Shown: piece by piece, positions 1-9,226 of the stretch
Layout of the letters: each line of letters starts with the position of its first letter
Position numbering within the stretch: position 1 is the stretch's first letter
Source of the DNA: RGIG4694 sp964501705
GTDB lineage: Bacteria; Bacillota; Clostridia; Oscillospirales; Ruminococcaceae
Assembly (NCBI GenBank): GCA_964501705.1
Contig: CAZCUQ010000019.1
Coordinates: 1-24,910 of the forward strand
Reading direction: 5' to 3'
Length of the DNA stretch: 24,910 bases
Made by a program: the position numbers and the translations under genes
The notes under the pieces: generated by a model
What the model was told of the DNA's origin: nothing
What the model saw: the letters and a program-made list of their open reading frames with translations, nothing else
Database searches by the model: none

Positions 1-66
1 AAAAACATTACAGCAATTATATATTAATACCGCGATGTGAAAGCAATGTGACAGTTACCGAAAAAT

Positions 67-1527
67 TCAGGATTTTTCGGCTTCAAGCTTTGCGGCGGCA
101 TCCTTAACTCTTTTTATGCTTTCTTCCTTTCCGAGAACAGCACACAGTTCTATTCCTCCTCCGGGAGTCATCGCCTTGCCCGAAAGAGCCGTACGCAGAG
201 GCCAGAGCATGAAGCCGTTCTTTACGCCCCTCTTTTCGATCTCCTCAAAAAGCGCCTTATGAATGTTTTCCTCGTTCCATTCGGAAATTCCCTCCAGAAC
301 GGGGAGGATCATCTTCAGAGCCTCAAGACCCGTTTCGGCGTTGGTTTTCATCTTCTTGTTGAAATAAAGCTCAGAGGAATATTCGGGAACAGCGTCGATA
401 AAATCGACCTTTTCGGGAATATCGGTCAAAAGCTCCGTGCGGGGCTGCAAAGCGTCGAGAAGAACATCGAAATCCGCGTCCGCGCGCTTTACCGTCTGTC
501 TGATATAAGGCATGGCGTATTTTTTGAAATCCTCGTGAGAAAGTCTTCTGATATATTCCGCATTTATTGCTTTCATCTTTTCGGGGTCGAAAACTGCGGG
601 AGACTTTGAAAGCCCGCTTATATCGAATTCATTTACAAGCTCTTCGAGAGAGAATATCTCGTTTTCGCCCTTGGGAGCCCAGCCCAGAAGAGCTATATAA
701 TTCATAATTGCGGGGATAAGATATCCCTTTTCCACGAAATCTCCGAAATATGCGTCTCCGTCTCTTTTTGAGAGCTTATGAGCCGAATCTCTCATTATAT
801 GCTCAACATGGATATACTGCGGTATTTCCCAGCCGAACGCCTCATAGAGAAGATTGTATTTCGGCGTACTGGACAGATATTCGTTTCCTCTTACAACGTG
901 AGTTATCTTCATAAGATGATCGTCTATCACGTTTGCGAAATTATATGTGGGCATTTTATCCGCCTTTAAAAGGATCTGATCATCGAGAGTGGAATTTTCA
1001 ACCGTGATATCGCCGTAAAGAACGTCATGGAAAGTCGTCGTTCCCTCAAGGGGAATTTTCTGTCTGATAACATACGGTTTTCCCTCGGCAAGATTTTTTT
1101 TGATCTCTTCCTCCGAAAGACAGCGGCAGTGGCGGTCGTACATCTGATTCGATATCTTAGCCTCCTGCTGTGTCTTATGCATTTCGTCAAGGCGTTCCTT
1201 TGTGCAGAAGCAGTAGTACGCTTTTCCCATGGAAACTAACTTTTCGGCATATTCCTTGTAAATTTCCGTTCTTTCGGACTGGATATACGGTCCGTAATCG
1301 CCGCCGATATCGGGGCCCTCGTCCCATTTAAGACCGCACGCGTTAAGAGTATCATATATTTTGGAAACAGCTCCGTCCACATATCTTTCCCTGTCGGTAT
1401 CCTCGATCCTGAGAATAAAATCACCGCCGTTTTTCTTCGCGATAAGATATGTGAAAATAGCCGTTCTTAGATTTCCGATATGCATATATCCCGTCGGACT
1501 GGGAGCAAATCTTGTTCTTACTTTCAT
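67..1527 (-). CDS. gltX: Glutamyl-tRNA synthetase
   Basis: Class I aminoacyl-tRNA synthetase that attaches glutamate to tRNA-Glu in the cytoplasm. The 486-aa protein is of normal family length. The N-terminus reads RFAPSPTGYMHIGN, with the HIGH-type ATP motif at residues 16-19. KLSKR, the KMSKS equivalent, is at 251-255. Cysteines at 106 and 108 followed by an H-C-R-C cluster near 133-136 resemble the zinc-binding insertion of many bacterial enzymes. The C-terminal anticodon-binding part is helical and complete. The ATG overlaps the stop of truB-ribF as ATGA, so translation is probably coupled. It is the last gene of the rimP operon. Whether it also charges tRNA-Gln (non-discriminating type) cannot be read from the sequence by eye. 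Confidence 0.97.
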   Translation of the reverse strand: MKVRTRFAPSPTGYMHIGNLRTAIFTYLIAKKNGGDFILRIEDTDRERYVDGAVSKIYDTLNACGLKWDEGPDIGGDYGPYIQSERTEIYKEYAEKLVSMGKAYYCFCTKERLDEMHKTQQEAKISNQMYDRHCRCLSEEEIKKNLAEGKPYVIRQKIPLEGTTTFHDVLYGDITVENSTLDDQILLKADKMPTYNFANVIDDHLMKITHVVRGNEYLSSTPKYNLLYEAFGWEIPQYIHVEHIMRDSAHKLSKRDGDAYFGDFVEKGYLIPAIMNYIALLGWAPKGENEIFSLEELVNEFDISGLSKSPAVFDPEKMKAINAEYIRRLSHEDFKKYAMPYIRQTVKRADADFDVLLDALQPRTELLTDIPEKVDFIDAVPEYSSELYFNKKMKTNAETGLEALKMILPVLEGISEWNEENIHKALFEEIEKRGVKNGFMLWPLRTALSGKAMTPGGGIELCAVLGKEESIKRVKDAAAKLEAEKS

Positions 1528-3350
1528 GTTTGAATCATTCCTTTTATATTTTCTATATCGGATAAAACCTGTAATTTAAGCTCATCCACGGAGGAAAATT
1601 TTCTCTCTTCCCTGATAAAGCCGCAGAGTACGGTCTTTGCGCGGAAGCCGTAAACTTCCTCGGAAAAATCAAAGATATGAGTTTCACAGAGGACATCGCC
1701 GCTTTCCGAAACAGTCGGCTTTACTCCGACATTTGCAAGACCGTCATAGGTTTTTCCCATAAGGGTTATCCTCGCTCTGTACACTCCGAAGCGCGGAGAT
1801 ACGAGGGAGCGCGGAATTTTCTGATTTATTGTCGGAAATCCGAGAGTACGCCCCAGTTGTTTTCCTCTCAACACGGGAGAAACAAAGCTGTACGGGCTGT
1901 TCATAAGAGCGTTTGCCTGCTGTAATTTTCCGTTTTCGATAAGCTCTCTTATATAACGCGAGGAAATTTTATCTCCGTTTTCTTCATTTGTAATAAGTTT
2001 TACGGATTTAAATCCGATACCGTATTTTTCGCAGAGAAGCCGAAGCTCGTCCGCATTGCAGGAAGCGCCCTTTCCGCACCTGAAATCCTCACCGCAGACG
2101 ACGAAGCCCGCTCTCATTCTGTCACGGAGGATAATTTTCACGAAATCCTCCGCGTTCATATCGCAAAGTGTTTTGAACTCCGGGGAAAATACCGCGTCTA
2201 TTCCGAGAGAATGTATATTTCTTTCCTTTTCTTTTTCGGTCATAAGGTTTTTTCCGCAAAGATTTTTTTCTTCCGCCGAAAAATCCTCCGTACAAAAGGT
2301 AAAGACGGCGCTTTTGAGATTAATTTTCCCGGCTGTTTTCAAGGTTTCCGAAAGAACCGCCCTGTGTCCCGCGTGAACTCCGTCGAAAAGTCCGAGGGCG
2401 GCGGCGTATTCTCCCTTATACTGCGGACTTTCGTCAAGCACAAATGTTTTTTTCGCCCTGATGATTTTTCCCTCTTTGCTCTCTGCGATACACGCAAGCG
2501 CAAAGAAACCGTTTTTTCCGCTGACACAAACCTCGCCTTCGGTTTCGTCAAGGCATATTCTTTTTGCCGTAAGCGGGATTCCGTTTCGGTAAAGGCGTTC
2601 TTCCTCGGGAGTGAGATACGCTTTCGGGAGAGAGCGGAATATTTCCTCCGTCGGAAAAACCACCGAAGAAAAATCTCCGCCGTTGTTTTTTATTTTTTCG
2701 AGAGCTTCAAAGGTGACTGCGTTTTCCGCCTCGAATCCGCAGGCTTTTGTTCTCACAAGCTTTGTCATGACAGCGTAGGTTCCCAGAGCTTTTCCGATAT
2801 CGCTTATAAGAGTGCGTATATACGTTCCTCCCGATACAAAGAAGCTTAATGTCCCCTCTCCTGTGATTTCGTCGAAGCTTTCGAGGGAAGCTTCATAAAC
2901 GGTTATTTTACGCGGTTTTCTTTCAACCTCGATATTTTTTCTCGCAAGCTCGTAAAGCTTTTTCCCGTCCTGCTTCACGGCGGAATACATCGGAGGGGTC
3001 TGAAGAATTTCGCCCGTAAAGGCTTTTAATGTCCCGGAGATCATCTCGCCCGTAATTCCCTCAAAGTTTTTTTCATCGAGTATTTTTCCCGTGATATCCT
3101 CCGTATCGGTGAGTATGCCGAGCCTGAAATACGCTCTGTAGTTTTTGTCATGGGAGGGCAGAGAATCGAGAGCCATAGTCGCCCTGCCCGCAAATACGGG
3201 AAGAACTCCCTCCGCCATGGGGTCCAGAGTCCCAGCGTGACCGAGCCGCTTCATATTCAGTATCCCGCGCATTTTCGCTATAACGTCAAAGGAAGTAAAG
3301 CCCTGCGGTTTATACATACAGATAACGCCGTTTATCTCAGAGTCCGACAT
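1524..3350 (-). CDS. truB/ribF: Fused tRNA pseudouridine-55 synthase / riboflavin kinase-FAD synthetase
   Basis: One reading frame of 608 codons carries two enzymes. The N-terminal ~305 residues are TruB, which makes pseudouridine 55 in the tRNA T-loop: GHAGTLDPMAEGVL contains the catalytic Asp (about residue 43), and a PUA-like end follows. From about residue 314 the protein is RibF, which phosphorylates riboflavin and adenylylates FMN to FAD. GLFDGVHAGH at about 320-329 is the nucleotidyltransferase motif, ISSRYIR lies near 462-468, and the flavokinase motif GRTLGFPTIN lies near 500-509. The linker is only about ten residues and RibF lacks its usual N-terminal lead-in, which favours a true fusion over a frameshift artefact. 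I chose ATG 3350: it has AGAGGA eight bases upstream, whereas the TTG six bases earlier overlaps that site. The start overlaps the nrnA end by 14 bases. Confidence 0.95.
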   Translation of the reverse strand: MSDSEINGVICMYKPQGFTSFDVIAKMRGILNMKRLGHAGTLDPMAEGVLPVFAGRATMALDSLPSHDKNYRAYFRLGILTDTEDITGKILDEKNFEGITGEMISGTLKAFTGEILQTPPMYSAVKQDGKKLYELARKNIEVERKPRKITVYEASLESFDEITGEGTLSFFVSGGTYIRTLISDIGKALGTYAVMTKLVRTKACGFEAENAVTFEALEKIKNNGGDFSSVVFPTEEIFRSLPKAYLTPEEERLYRNGIPLTAKRICLDETEGEVCVSGKNGFFALACIAESKEGKIIRAKKTFVLDESPQYKGEYAAALGLFDGVHAGHRAVLSETLKTAGKINLKSAVFTFCTEDFSAEEKNLCGKNLMTEKEKERNIHSLGIDAVFSPEFKTLCDMNAEDFVKIILRDRMRAGFVVCGEDFRCGKGASCNADELRLLCEKYGIGFKSVKLITNEENGDKISSRYIRELIENGKLQQANALMNSPYSFVSPVLRGKQLGRTLGFPTINQKIPRSLVSPRFGVYRARITLMGKTYDGLANVGVKPTVSESGDVLCETHIFDFSEEVYGFRAKTVLCGFIREERKFSSVDELKLQVLSDIENIKGMIQT

Positions 3351-4305
3351 TTGCAAGTTCCTCTTGCACCGCTTTTTTAAGACGGCTTATAACATCGGGA
3401 AGAGTTCCTTTCACCGTACATCCGGCGGCGCGTATATGTCCTCCTCCGTCAAACTCCGCGCAGATACGCGAAACGTCCGCGATATCTCCCGAACGGGCGG
3501 ATATTTTGAAAACGTCCTTTTCCTTTTCCTTTGCGGTAACGGCTATCTCAACGCTTTCAAGCTGAAGGAGAACGGAAGCGATACCATCGAAATCGTCCTC
3601 GGTAAAACCTTCCGCGTTTTTTTCCTCCAGAGTGATATAGGTTATCGCCGCTTTTCCTCCGCAGATGATTTCCGCGTTATTCATGACAAGATGCTCCGCC
3701 TTTATCCTCGCCGGAGATTTCACATCAAACAGCATACGGTTAAGCCTTGCGGCGGGAACGGGAAATTTATATTTGTAAAGCTCCGCCGCAACGGCATGAG
3801 TTTCCGATGTAACGCTGTCGTATTTAAAGCAGCCCGTATCGGTGGCTGTTCCCGTATAAAGGCACATTGCGGCAATTTCGTCCATGGGGAATCCTCCCGC
3901 CCTGATTACCTTGTAGACTGCCTCGCACGCCGAAGCGGATGTTTCGCCGAGCATAAGATTTTCCGCATACTCCGTATTCGTGATGTGATGATCTATGCAG
4001 AGAAAGATCTTATCCGCGTATTTTTCCGCCGTTTCCCTGCCGAGAAGTCTTACGTCGGCAACATCAACGGAAATTACGGTTGTAATCTCAAAATCCTCGT
4101 CCTCGTACATGGTTTTCAGAAAGCCGTATCTTTCGGGAACTCCGTCGGGACAGAGCACGTTTGCTTTTTTTCCCATGAGACGAAGTACCCTGCAAAGACC
4201 GAATCCGCTTCCGAGAGTATCCCCGTCGGGACTTGCGTGCGTTAAAATAAGAATATTATCGCTGCTTTTCAAAAGCGCGGCGGCTTTATCACAGTTTATC
4301 TTCAT
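3337..4305 (-). CDS. nrnA: DHH/DHHA1 phosphoesterase, NrnA-type oligoribonuclease / pAp phosphatase
   Basis: Manganese-dependent phosphodiesterase of the DHH family. NrnA proteins degrade short RNA oligonucleotides and dephosphorylate 3'-phosphoadenosine 5'-phosphate in the cytoplasm. The 322-aa protein shows the full set of motifs: THASPDGDT (His23, Asp27, Asp29), the Asp at 81, CIDHH at 103-107 and TATDTG near 153-158. The C-terminal DHHA1 domain has the GGGH substrate-binding motif near residues 286-289. Length matches the family. It lies between rbfA and truB, a common Firmicute arrangement that links it to RNA turnover. The start is ATG 4305, with a GAAAGG site 11 bases upstream and 32 bases after the rbfA stop. 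Exact substrate preference (nanoRNA, pAp or cyclic-dinucleotide products) is inferred from the family. Confidence 0.93.
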   Translation of the reverse strand: MKINCDKAAALLKSSDNILILTHASPDGDTLGSGFGLCRVLRLMGKKANVLCPDGVPERYGFLKTMYEDEDFEITTVISVDVADVRLLGRETAEKYADKIFLCIDHHITNTEYAENLMLGETSASACEAVYKVIRAGGFPMDEIAAMCLYTGTATDTGCFKYDSVTSETHAVAAELYKYKFPVPAARLNRMLFDVKSPARIKAEHLVMNNAEIICGGKAAITYITLEEKNAEGFTEDDFDGIASVLLQLESVEIAVTAKEKEKDVFKISARSGDIADVSRICAEFDGGGHIRAAGCTVKGTLPDVISRLKKAVQEELANVGL

Positions 4306-4337
4306 TTCCTGATTTGCCTTTCATTACGCGTAAGAAT

Positions 4338-4712
4338 TTATTCTTCGCCGTTTTCGTCCTTTTCCTCCGAAGAAATGCTTTCAAGCATTTTTTCGATCTT
4401 TGCCGAATGTTCTATCGAATCGTCCGCGATGAATTTAAGCTCGGGGCTTTTTTTCAGACGGAGCTTATTGGTTATTGCCTTTTTAAATATCCAGAGCGCG
4501 CTTTCAAGACCCTTTACCGCTTCTCTTGCGCTGTCCATTCCGTCAAGGCTCGACACATATACCTTGCAGTGCGAGCCATCGGACGACATTTCCGTTCTCA
4601 CCACGGAAACAAGTCCCGAATTAACCCTCGGATCCTTTATTTCCGTAAGCATAAGACTTGATATTTCTCTTTTGATGTCTTCTTCAAGACGCATTTTTTT
4701 AAAACCCGGCAT
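4338..4712 (-). CDS. rbfA: 30S ribosome-binding factor RbfA
   Basis: Assembly factor that binds the maturing 30S subunit near helix 1 of 16S rRNA and helps late steps of processing, especially in the cold. The 124-aa product (from MPGFKKMRLEEDIKREI) has the single KH-like domain of RbfA, including the motif TEIKDPRV and a central strand typical of the family. The C-terminal tail is acidic. I chose ATG 4712 because GGAGG lies five bases upstream; an in-frame ATG at 4724 has no good site and overlaps that GGAGG. It follows infB by 25 bases, the standard infB-rbfA order. Confidence 0.94.
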   Translation of the reverse strand: MPGFKKMRLEEDIKREISSLMLTEIKDPRVNSGLVSVVRTEMSSDGSHCKVYVSSLDGMDSAREAVKGLESALWIFKKAITNKLRLKKSPELKFIADDSIEHSAKIEKMLESISSEEKDENGEE

Positions 4713-4737
4713 ATAAACCTCCATGTTGTCTCAATAA

Positions 4738-7428
4738 TTAATTATCGTTGTATTCCTCGATAACGAACGCCTCAAGGATATCTCCCTCCTTGACATCGCC
4801 GAATTTTTCGAGAGTGATACCGCACTCATAGCCCTCCGCGACTTCCTTCACATCGTCTTTGAAGCGTCTGAGTCCCGCTATCTTATCATCCGCGACAATT
4901 ATTCCGTCTCGGACAACCCTTATCTGGGAATTTCTTGTGATCTTTCCGTTCAGTACATATGATCCCGCGACTGTTCCGATGCTCGATATCTTATAGGTCT
5001 GACGAACCTCCGCTCTTCCGAGATTATTCTCCCTGAATTTGGGAGCAAGCATACCTTTCATTGCGGCGCCTATTTCCTCGATAGCGTCGTAGATGATACG
5101 GTATAATTTTATTTCAACGTTGTCGCGCTTTGCGTTTTCCTCCGCAACGGGATCGGGACGGACATTGAAGCCGACTATGATCGCGTTTGAAGCGTTTGCC
5201 AGCATAACGTCGCTTTCGCTTACCGCTCCCACTCCTCCGTGGATAACCTTTACTCTGACCTCATTGTTCGAGAGCTTTTCGAGAGACTGCCTTACAGCCT
5301 CGACAGAGCCTTGAACATCCGCTTTTACGATTATGGGAAGCTCCTTTATCTCGCCCTGCTCGATCTGCGAGAATAAGTTGTCGAGAGTGACCTTCTGATA
5401 GCGGTTATATTCTTCCTGTTTTGCCTCGTGCTTTCTCTGCTCGACAAGCTCTCTCGCGAGACGTTCGTCCTCAACGGCGTTGAACGTGTCGCCCGCGCAC
5501 GGAACCTCCGCAAGCCCCGTTATCTCAACAGGATAAGACGGACCCGCTTCGTTTACTGTTTCGCCCTTGTCGTTGGTCATAACTCTTACTCTGCCGACCG
5601 ACGTTCCCGCGATTATGATATCGCCCGAATGAAGAGTTCCGTTCTGCACAAGAAGCGTGGCGATAGGACCTCTTCCCTTGTCAAGACGCGCTTCGATGAC
5701 CGCGCCCTTTGCAAGTCTGTCGGGATTGGCTTTAAGCTCGGCTACCTCCGCGACAAGAAGAACGTTTTCCAGAAGCTCGTCGATACCCTCGCCCGTCTTT
5801 GCGGAAACGGGAACGCAGATAGCGTCTCCGCCCCATTCTTCGGGGACGATGCCGTGTTCTGTGAGTTGTTCCTTGACCTTTTCGGGATTTGCTCCGGGCT
5901 TATCCATTTTGTTTATCGCGACGATAATGGAAACTCCCGCGGCCTTTGCGTGATTTATTGCTTCTATTGTCTGAGGCATGATGCCGTCGTCCGCCGCGAC
6001 AACAAGGATAGCTATATCGGTAACGGAAGCGCCTCTTGCTCTCATGGACGTGAACGCCTCGTGACCGGGAGTATCGAGGAAAGTGATCTCCTTTCCCTTG
6101 CATTTGACCCTGTAAGCTCCGATATGCTGAGTAATACCGCCCGCTTCGGACGCTGTTACATTTGCGTTTCTTATCTTATCGAGAAGAGAAGTTTTTCCGT
6201 GATCGACATGACCCATAACGACTACGACAGGCGCTCTTTCAACGCCCTCGCCGTTGTCCTCGCTGTCGTCGATGAGACGTTCCTCAATGGTTACGATAAC
6301 TTCCTTCCGGACCTTTGCTCCGAGTTCCTCGGCAACGAGAGACGCCGTATCAAAATCGATCGTCTGATTGATGCTTGACATAACGCCGAGACCCATAAGC
6401 TTTTTGATGACCTCGCTCGCCGTGACCTTTAAACGCGCCGCAAGCTCGGAAACGACTATCTCGTCGGGGATAAGGACTTTAAGCTGCTGCTTTCTTGCTC
6501 TTTCAAGTTCGAGGCGGCGGAGCTTATCGTTTTCCGTTTCCTTTTTGGCCGAGTGCTGCTGACGGCTTCTCTGAGCGGATTTCTGAGTGATCTTCTGTTT
6601 TTTCGAGAAATTATCCTTACCCTTTCTTCCGCCTTGACTTCCCGAAGAGGAATTTGCCATATTGTCATACTTTTCGTTGTACTTGTCGATATCGACGTAG
6701 CTGCCTCTTGTATCAACGGTATGAACATGACCTTTTGTTATGCTGCCCTCGCCGAATTTAACGTCGAGAGTCTGCTTCTGCTGTTTTTTCCGTTCATTTT
6801 TCCGGGACTGTCCGGCAGACGCTTTTTCGTTCTTTTTATGTTCATCAGCCTTTTGTATCTGACGGTTGAACTTTTCAAGTCTTGAATTTGTGTTGTTTTC
6901 TGCGGCGTCCCTGACGGACTGCGCAGGCTTTTCGATCTTTGTGGGTTCCTGTCTTTTTTCGGAAGTCTTTCCCTTTGGTTTCAAAGCATCCTTTGCTTCT
7001 TCCTTTACGGGAGAATGTTTTTTCTCCGGGATTTTATCCGCAGGCTTTGCGGATAATTTTTCCGCTGTCTTTTCCGGATTTTTTTTCCTTTTAGCGTCCT
7101 CGGATTTGGGCTTTGCGGGAGCTTTTTCTTCCTTTGCGAAAATTTTCTTTAAAGCTTTCTTCTCCGCCCCTTTATTATTTTCGGCGGAAGCTTTCTTTTT
7201 ATCCGCGGGAGGAGTTCTGTCCGCGAAATACTCGGCGAAATCCGTCACCTCGTTATGCTGGGAATAGTATTCGAGCAATATGTTCATTTCAGATTCTTCA
7301 AGACTGCCGCTCGGTTTTTTCGCGGTGCCGAGTTCCTTTGCGAGGAGATCAACGATCTCCTGACTTGTGACCTTGAGAGCCTTAGCCGCCTCTGTTATTT
7401 TTGTCTTAGCCGTTTGTTTTGTACTCAT
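4738..7428 (-). CDS. infB: Translation initiation factor IF-2
   Basis: GTPase that brings fMet-tRNA to the 30S subunit and promotes 50S joining. The 896-aa protein starts with an IF2_N helical domain (about 1-60). A long lysine/glutamate/alanine-rich, low-complexity linker covers roughly 75-310, and a second IF2_N-type domain covers about 315-380. The G domain carries GHVDHGKT at 406-413, DTPGH at 452-456 and NKMD at 506-509. Domains II, III and the fMet-tRNA-binding C-terminal domain complete it. The start is ATG 7428, with GGAGG 12 bases upstream. It sits between ylxQ and rbfA in the rimP operon. The linker is probably unstructured and is expected to diverge fast between species. Confidence 0.98.
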   Translation of the reverse strand: MSTKQTAKTKITEAAKALKVTSQEIVDLLAKELGTAKKPSGSLEESEMNILLEYYSQHNEVTDFAEYFADRTPPADKKKASAENNKGAEKKALKKIFAKEEKAPAKPKSEDAKRKKNPEKTAEKLSAKPADKIPEKKHSPVKEEAKDALKPKGKTSEKRQEPTKIEKPAQSVRDAAENNTNSRLEKFNRQIQKADEHKKNEKASAGQSRKNERKKQQKQTLDVKFGEGSITKGHVHTVDTRGSYVDIDKYNEKYDNMANSSSGSQGGRKGKDNFSKKQKITQKSAQRSRQQHSAKKETENDKLRRLELERARKQQLKVLIPDEIVVSELAARLKVTASEVIKKLMGLGVMSSINQTIDFDTASLVAEELGAKVRKEVIVTIEERLIDDSEDNGEGVERAPVVVVMGHVDHGKTSLLDKIRNANVTASEAGGITQHIGAYRVKCKGKEITFLDTPGHEAFTSMRARGASVTDIAILVVAADDGIMPQTIEAINHAKAAGVSIIVAINKMDKPGANPEKVKEQLTEHGIVPEEWGGDAICVPVSAKTGEGIDELLENVLLVAEVAELKANPDRLAKGAVIEARLDKGRGPIATLLVQNGTLHSGDIIIAGTSVGRVRVMTNDKGETVNEAGPSYPVEITGLAEVPCAGDTFNAVEDERLARELVEQRKHEAKQEEYNRYQKVTLDNLFSQIEQGEIKELPIIVKADVQGSVEAVRQSLEKLSNNEVRVKVIHGGVGAVSESDVMLANASNAIIVGFNVRPDPVAEENAKRDNVEIKLYRIIYDAIEEIGAAMKGMLAPKFRENNLGRAEVRQTYKISSIGTVAGSYVLNGKITRNSQIRVVRDGIIVADDKIAGLRRFKDDVKEVAEGYECGITLEKFGDVKEGDILEAFVIEEYNDN

Positions 7429-7450
7429 AGGCTTTAAATACCTCCATACT

Positions 7451-7762
7451 TCATTCTGTAATAAGCGCTGACAGCTTATCTGCGAACCCCTTGTCGTTTA
7501 CCGAAACAACGCCCGTCTTTTTCCCGACCGACAGGAAGAGATCGTCCATTGTATAATCCGCGCCGTAAACGGGAACATTTTTCTTTTCGGAGAAAAATCT
7601 TACTTCCTTAGCCGTTTTTTCGGACACGTCCGAAGCGAGCAGCACAGCGCACGATTTGCCCTCGTTTACCGATTTTTCCGCGCTGTCGAAGCCCAGAGTC
7701 ATTCTTCCGCTTTTTCTGCATATTGACAAGAGATTTAATATTTTTGTCTTATTCATTGGCAT
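7451..7762 (-). CDS. ylxQ: L7Ae-family ribosomal/RNA-binding protein YlxQ
   Basis: Small RNA-binding protein of the L7Ae/L30e/S12e family, which recognises kink-turn RNA. The 103-aa protein has the family fold pattern: an N-terminal helix (LLSICRKSGRMTLGFDSAE), the strand AVLLASDVSEKT, and a C-terminal region with the VPVYG and VGKKTGVVSV segments. It is encoded between rnpM (ylxR) and infB, as in Bacillus. The start overlaps the rnpM end by 14 bases and has no clear Shine-Dalgarno site, so it may depend on translational coupling; ATG 7756 is a possible alternative. The precise cellular role of YlxQ is not well known. Confidence 0.9.
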   Translation of the reverse strand: MPMNKTKILNLLSICRKSGRMTLGFDSAEKSVNEGKSCAVLLASDVSEKTAKEVRFFSEKKNVPVYGADYTMDDLFLSVGKKTGVVSVNDKGFADKLSALITE

Positions 7763-8027
7763 AATTTATAAGTTCATTTTCCATAGCGTCGTAAACGCTG
7801 TCCTCGATCTTCTGCGAAAAGGTCTTTTCAAATCTTTTTGATTTTCTTGCCGCTCTGAAGCAGTCCGAGGATCTGCATATATACGCGCCTCTTCCCGATT
7901 TTTTCCCCGTAAGGTCTATCGATATTTCTCCTTCGGGGGATTTCACCACTCTGATAAGTTCTTTTTTAGGCTTCATTTCATTGCAGCCGAGACACATTCG
8001 CATTGGAATTTTTTTCTGTTTCCGCAT
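7749..8027 (-). CDS. rnpM: YlxR/RnpM family RNA-binding protein (RNase P modulator)
   Basis: The 92-aa protein matches the YlxR (DUF448) family. The N-terminal PMRMCLGCNEMKPKKELIRVV gives the P-x-R-x-C-x-x-C signature, and a basic central segment around GKKSGRGAYIC follows. Work in Bacillus reports that YlxR binds the RNase P RNA and modulates its activity, hence RnpM; older work also linked it to transcription of metabolic genes. It starts three bases after the nusA stop, with GGAG eight bases upstream of ATG 8027. Family assignment is firm; the function in this organism is inferred. Confidence 0.92.
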   Translation of the reverse strand: MRKQKKIPMRMCLGCNEMKPKKELIRVVKSPEGEISIDLTGKKSGRGAYICRSSDCFRAARKSKRFEKTFSQKIEDSVYDAMENELINYANE

Positions 8028-8030
8028 AGA

Positions 8031-9203
8031 TCATTCTCCGTCCGATGTATCTGTGGTTTCCGAAATTATGTCCGAAGCGTTTTCGCTTTCTGCGGATTCG
8101 GGAAATAACGTATCCTCTGTTTGGTCCGCGGCTTCTTCCTCGGCTTTCTTAGCGGCGGACGCGGAGGTGATATCTATCATATATCCCGTAAGTCTTGCGG
8201 CAAGTTTTGCGTTCTGACCCTTATTTCCTATCGCAAGAGAGAGCTGGTTGTCGGGAACCACTACCCTGCATATTTTCTTTTCGCCCTCCTTGGTAGTCAC
8301 GCTGAGCACCTCTGCGGGAGCGAGAGCCTTTGCTATAAATTTCGCGGGATCCTCATCGTAAACAATGATATCGATCTTTTCGCCGTGAAGTTCGTTTACT
8401 ATATTTGTTATTCTTGATTTCTGGGGACCTATGCACGCGCCCACGGGATCGACGTTGGGATCCTTCGAGCAGACGGCTATTTTTGTTCTTGAGCCGGCTT
8501 CTCTGGAAATTGGCTTTACTTCCACCGTACTGTCGTATATTTCGGGAATTTCAAGTTCAAACAGTCTCCTTACGAATTCCTTGTGAGTTCTTGATATCTT
8601 GACGGTAGGTTTTCTGTCTCTTCCGAAGATACCGACGACATAGACCTTGATAATATCTCCCGCCGAAAGAGTTTCTCCGGGGAGCATCTCCGATTTGAAA
8701 AAGTACACCTCGGTATTGTCGATAAGCACCGTCGCGTTTCCCGATCCCGGTTCGACGCGCAGAACGGACGCCGAAACAATTTCGTTTTCCTTGTCCTCAA
8801 ACTGAGCTATAAGTTTATTTTTTTCAAATTCCTTTATATCGTGGCGTATGGACTGCTTAGCGTTCTGAGCGGCGACTCTGCCGAAGCGGGCGGTCGGCAT
8901 TTTATATTCTATAACGTCTCCGACCTTGCAGTTTTTATCGAGAGCTTTTGCCTCGTCGATATTTATCTCATTGATGTAGGTAGGCTCGTCATCGACGACG
9001 CTGCGCATAAATATCACCTCGAATCGTCTTTTTTCGGGATCAGCCTCTATACGCGCGAATTCCTCGCAGTCGGGGTATTCTCTTTTGACCGCTTTTAAAA
9101 CTCCCTGCTTTATCTTATCTATCAAAAGCTCCATAGGGATGCCGTTTTCTCTTGACATTATCTCAAGGGCGTCAAAAATTTCGCTGTCTGATGTTTTTTT
9201 CAT
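8031..9203 (-). CDS. nusA: Transcription termination/antitermination factor NusA
   Basis: RNA polymerase-binding factor that modulates pausing, termination and antitermination. The 390-aa protein has an N-terminal polymerase-binding domain (about 1-125), an S1 domain (about 130-200, with FGRDRKPTVKISR at its end) and two KH domains (about 200-345, including VGACIGPQKSRI and LAIGNKGQNAKLAARL). A short acidic tail rich in Glu, Asp and Ser follows; the proteobacterial AR repeats are absent, as usual for Firmicutes. I chose ATG 9203, with GGAGG five bases upstream. An upstream in-frame TTG at 9215 is embedded in that ribosome binding site and is unlikely. It follows rimP by 23 bases. Confidence 0.97.
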   Translation of the reverse strand: MKKTSDSEIFDALEIMSRENGIPMELLIDKIKQGVLKAVKREYPDCEEFARIEADPEKRRFEVIFMRSVVDDEPTYINEINIDEAKALDKNCKVGDVIEYKMPTARFGRVAAQNAKQSIRHDIKEFEKNKLIAQFEDKENEIVSASVLRVEPGSGNATVLIDNTEVYFFKSEMLPGETLSAGDIIKVYVVGIFGRDRKPTVKISRTHKEFVRRLFELEIPEIYDSTVEVKPISREAGSRTKIAVCSKDPNVDPVGACIGPQKSRITNIVNELHGEKIDIIVYDEDPAKFIAKALAPAEVLSVTTKEGEKKICRVVVPDNQLSLAIGNKGQNAKLAARLTGYMIDITSASAAKKAEEEAADQTEDTLFPESAESENASDIISETTDTSDGE

Positions 9204-9226
9204 AATTTCCTCCAAATTTTAATTTT

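Noticed and set aside
58..80. Hairpin with nine-base arms around the gltX stop codon
   Set aside because: No T-run follows on the minus strand, so it is not a convincing terminator; the operon may end beyond the left edge.
5428..6378. Long plus-strand open frame opposite infB (also 3364-4245 opposite nrnA and 15125-15967 opposite trpS)
   Set aside because: These are antisense shadows of well-recognised genes; no conserved domain or ribosome binding site supports them.
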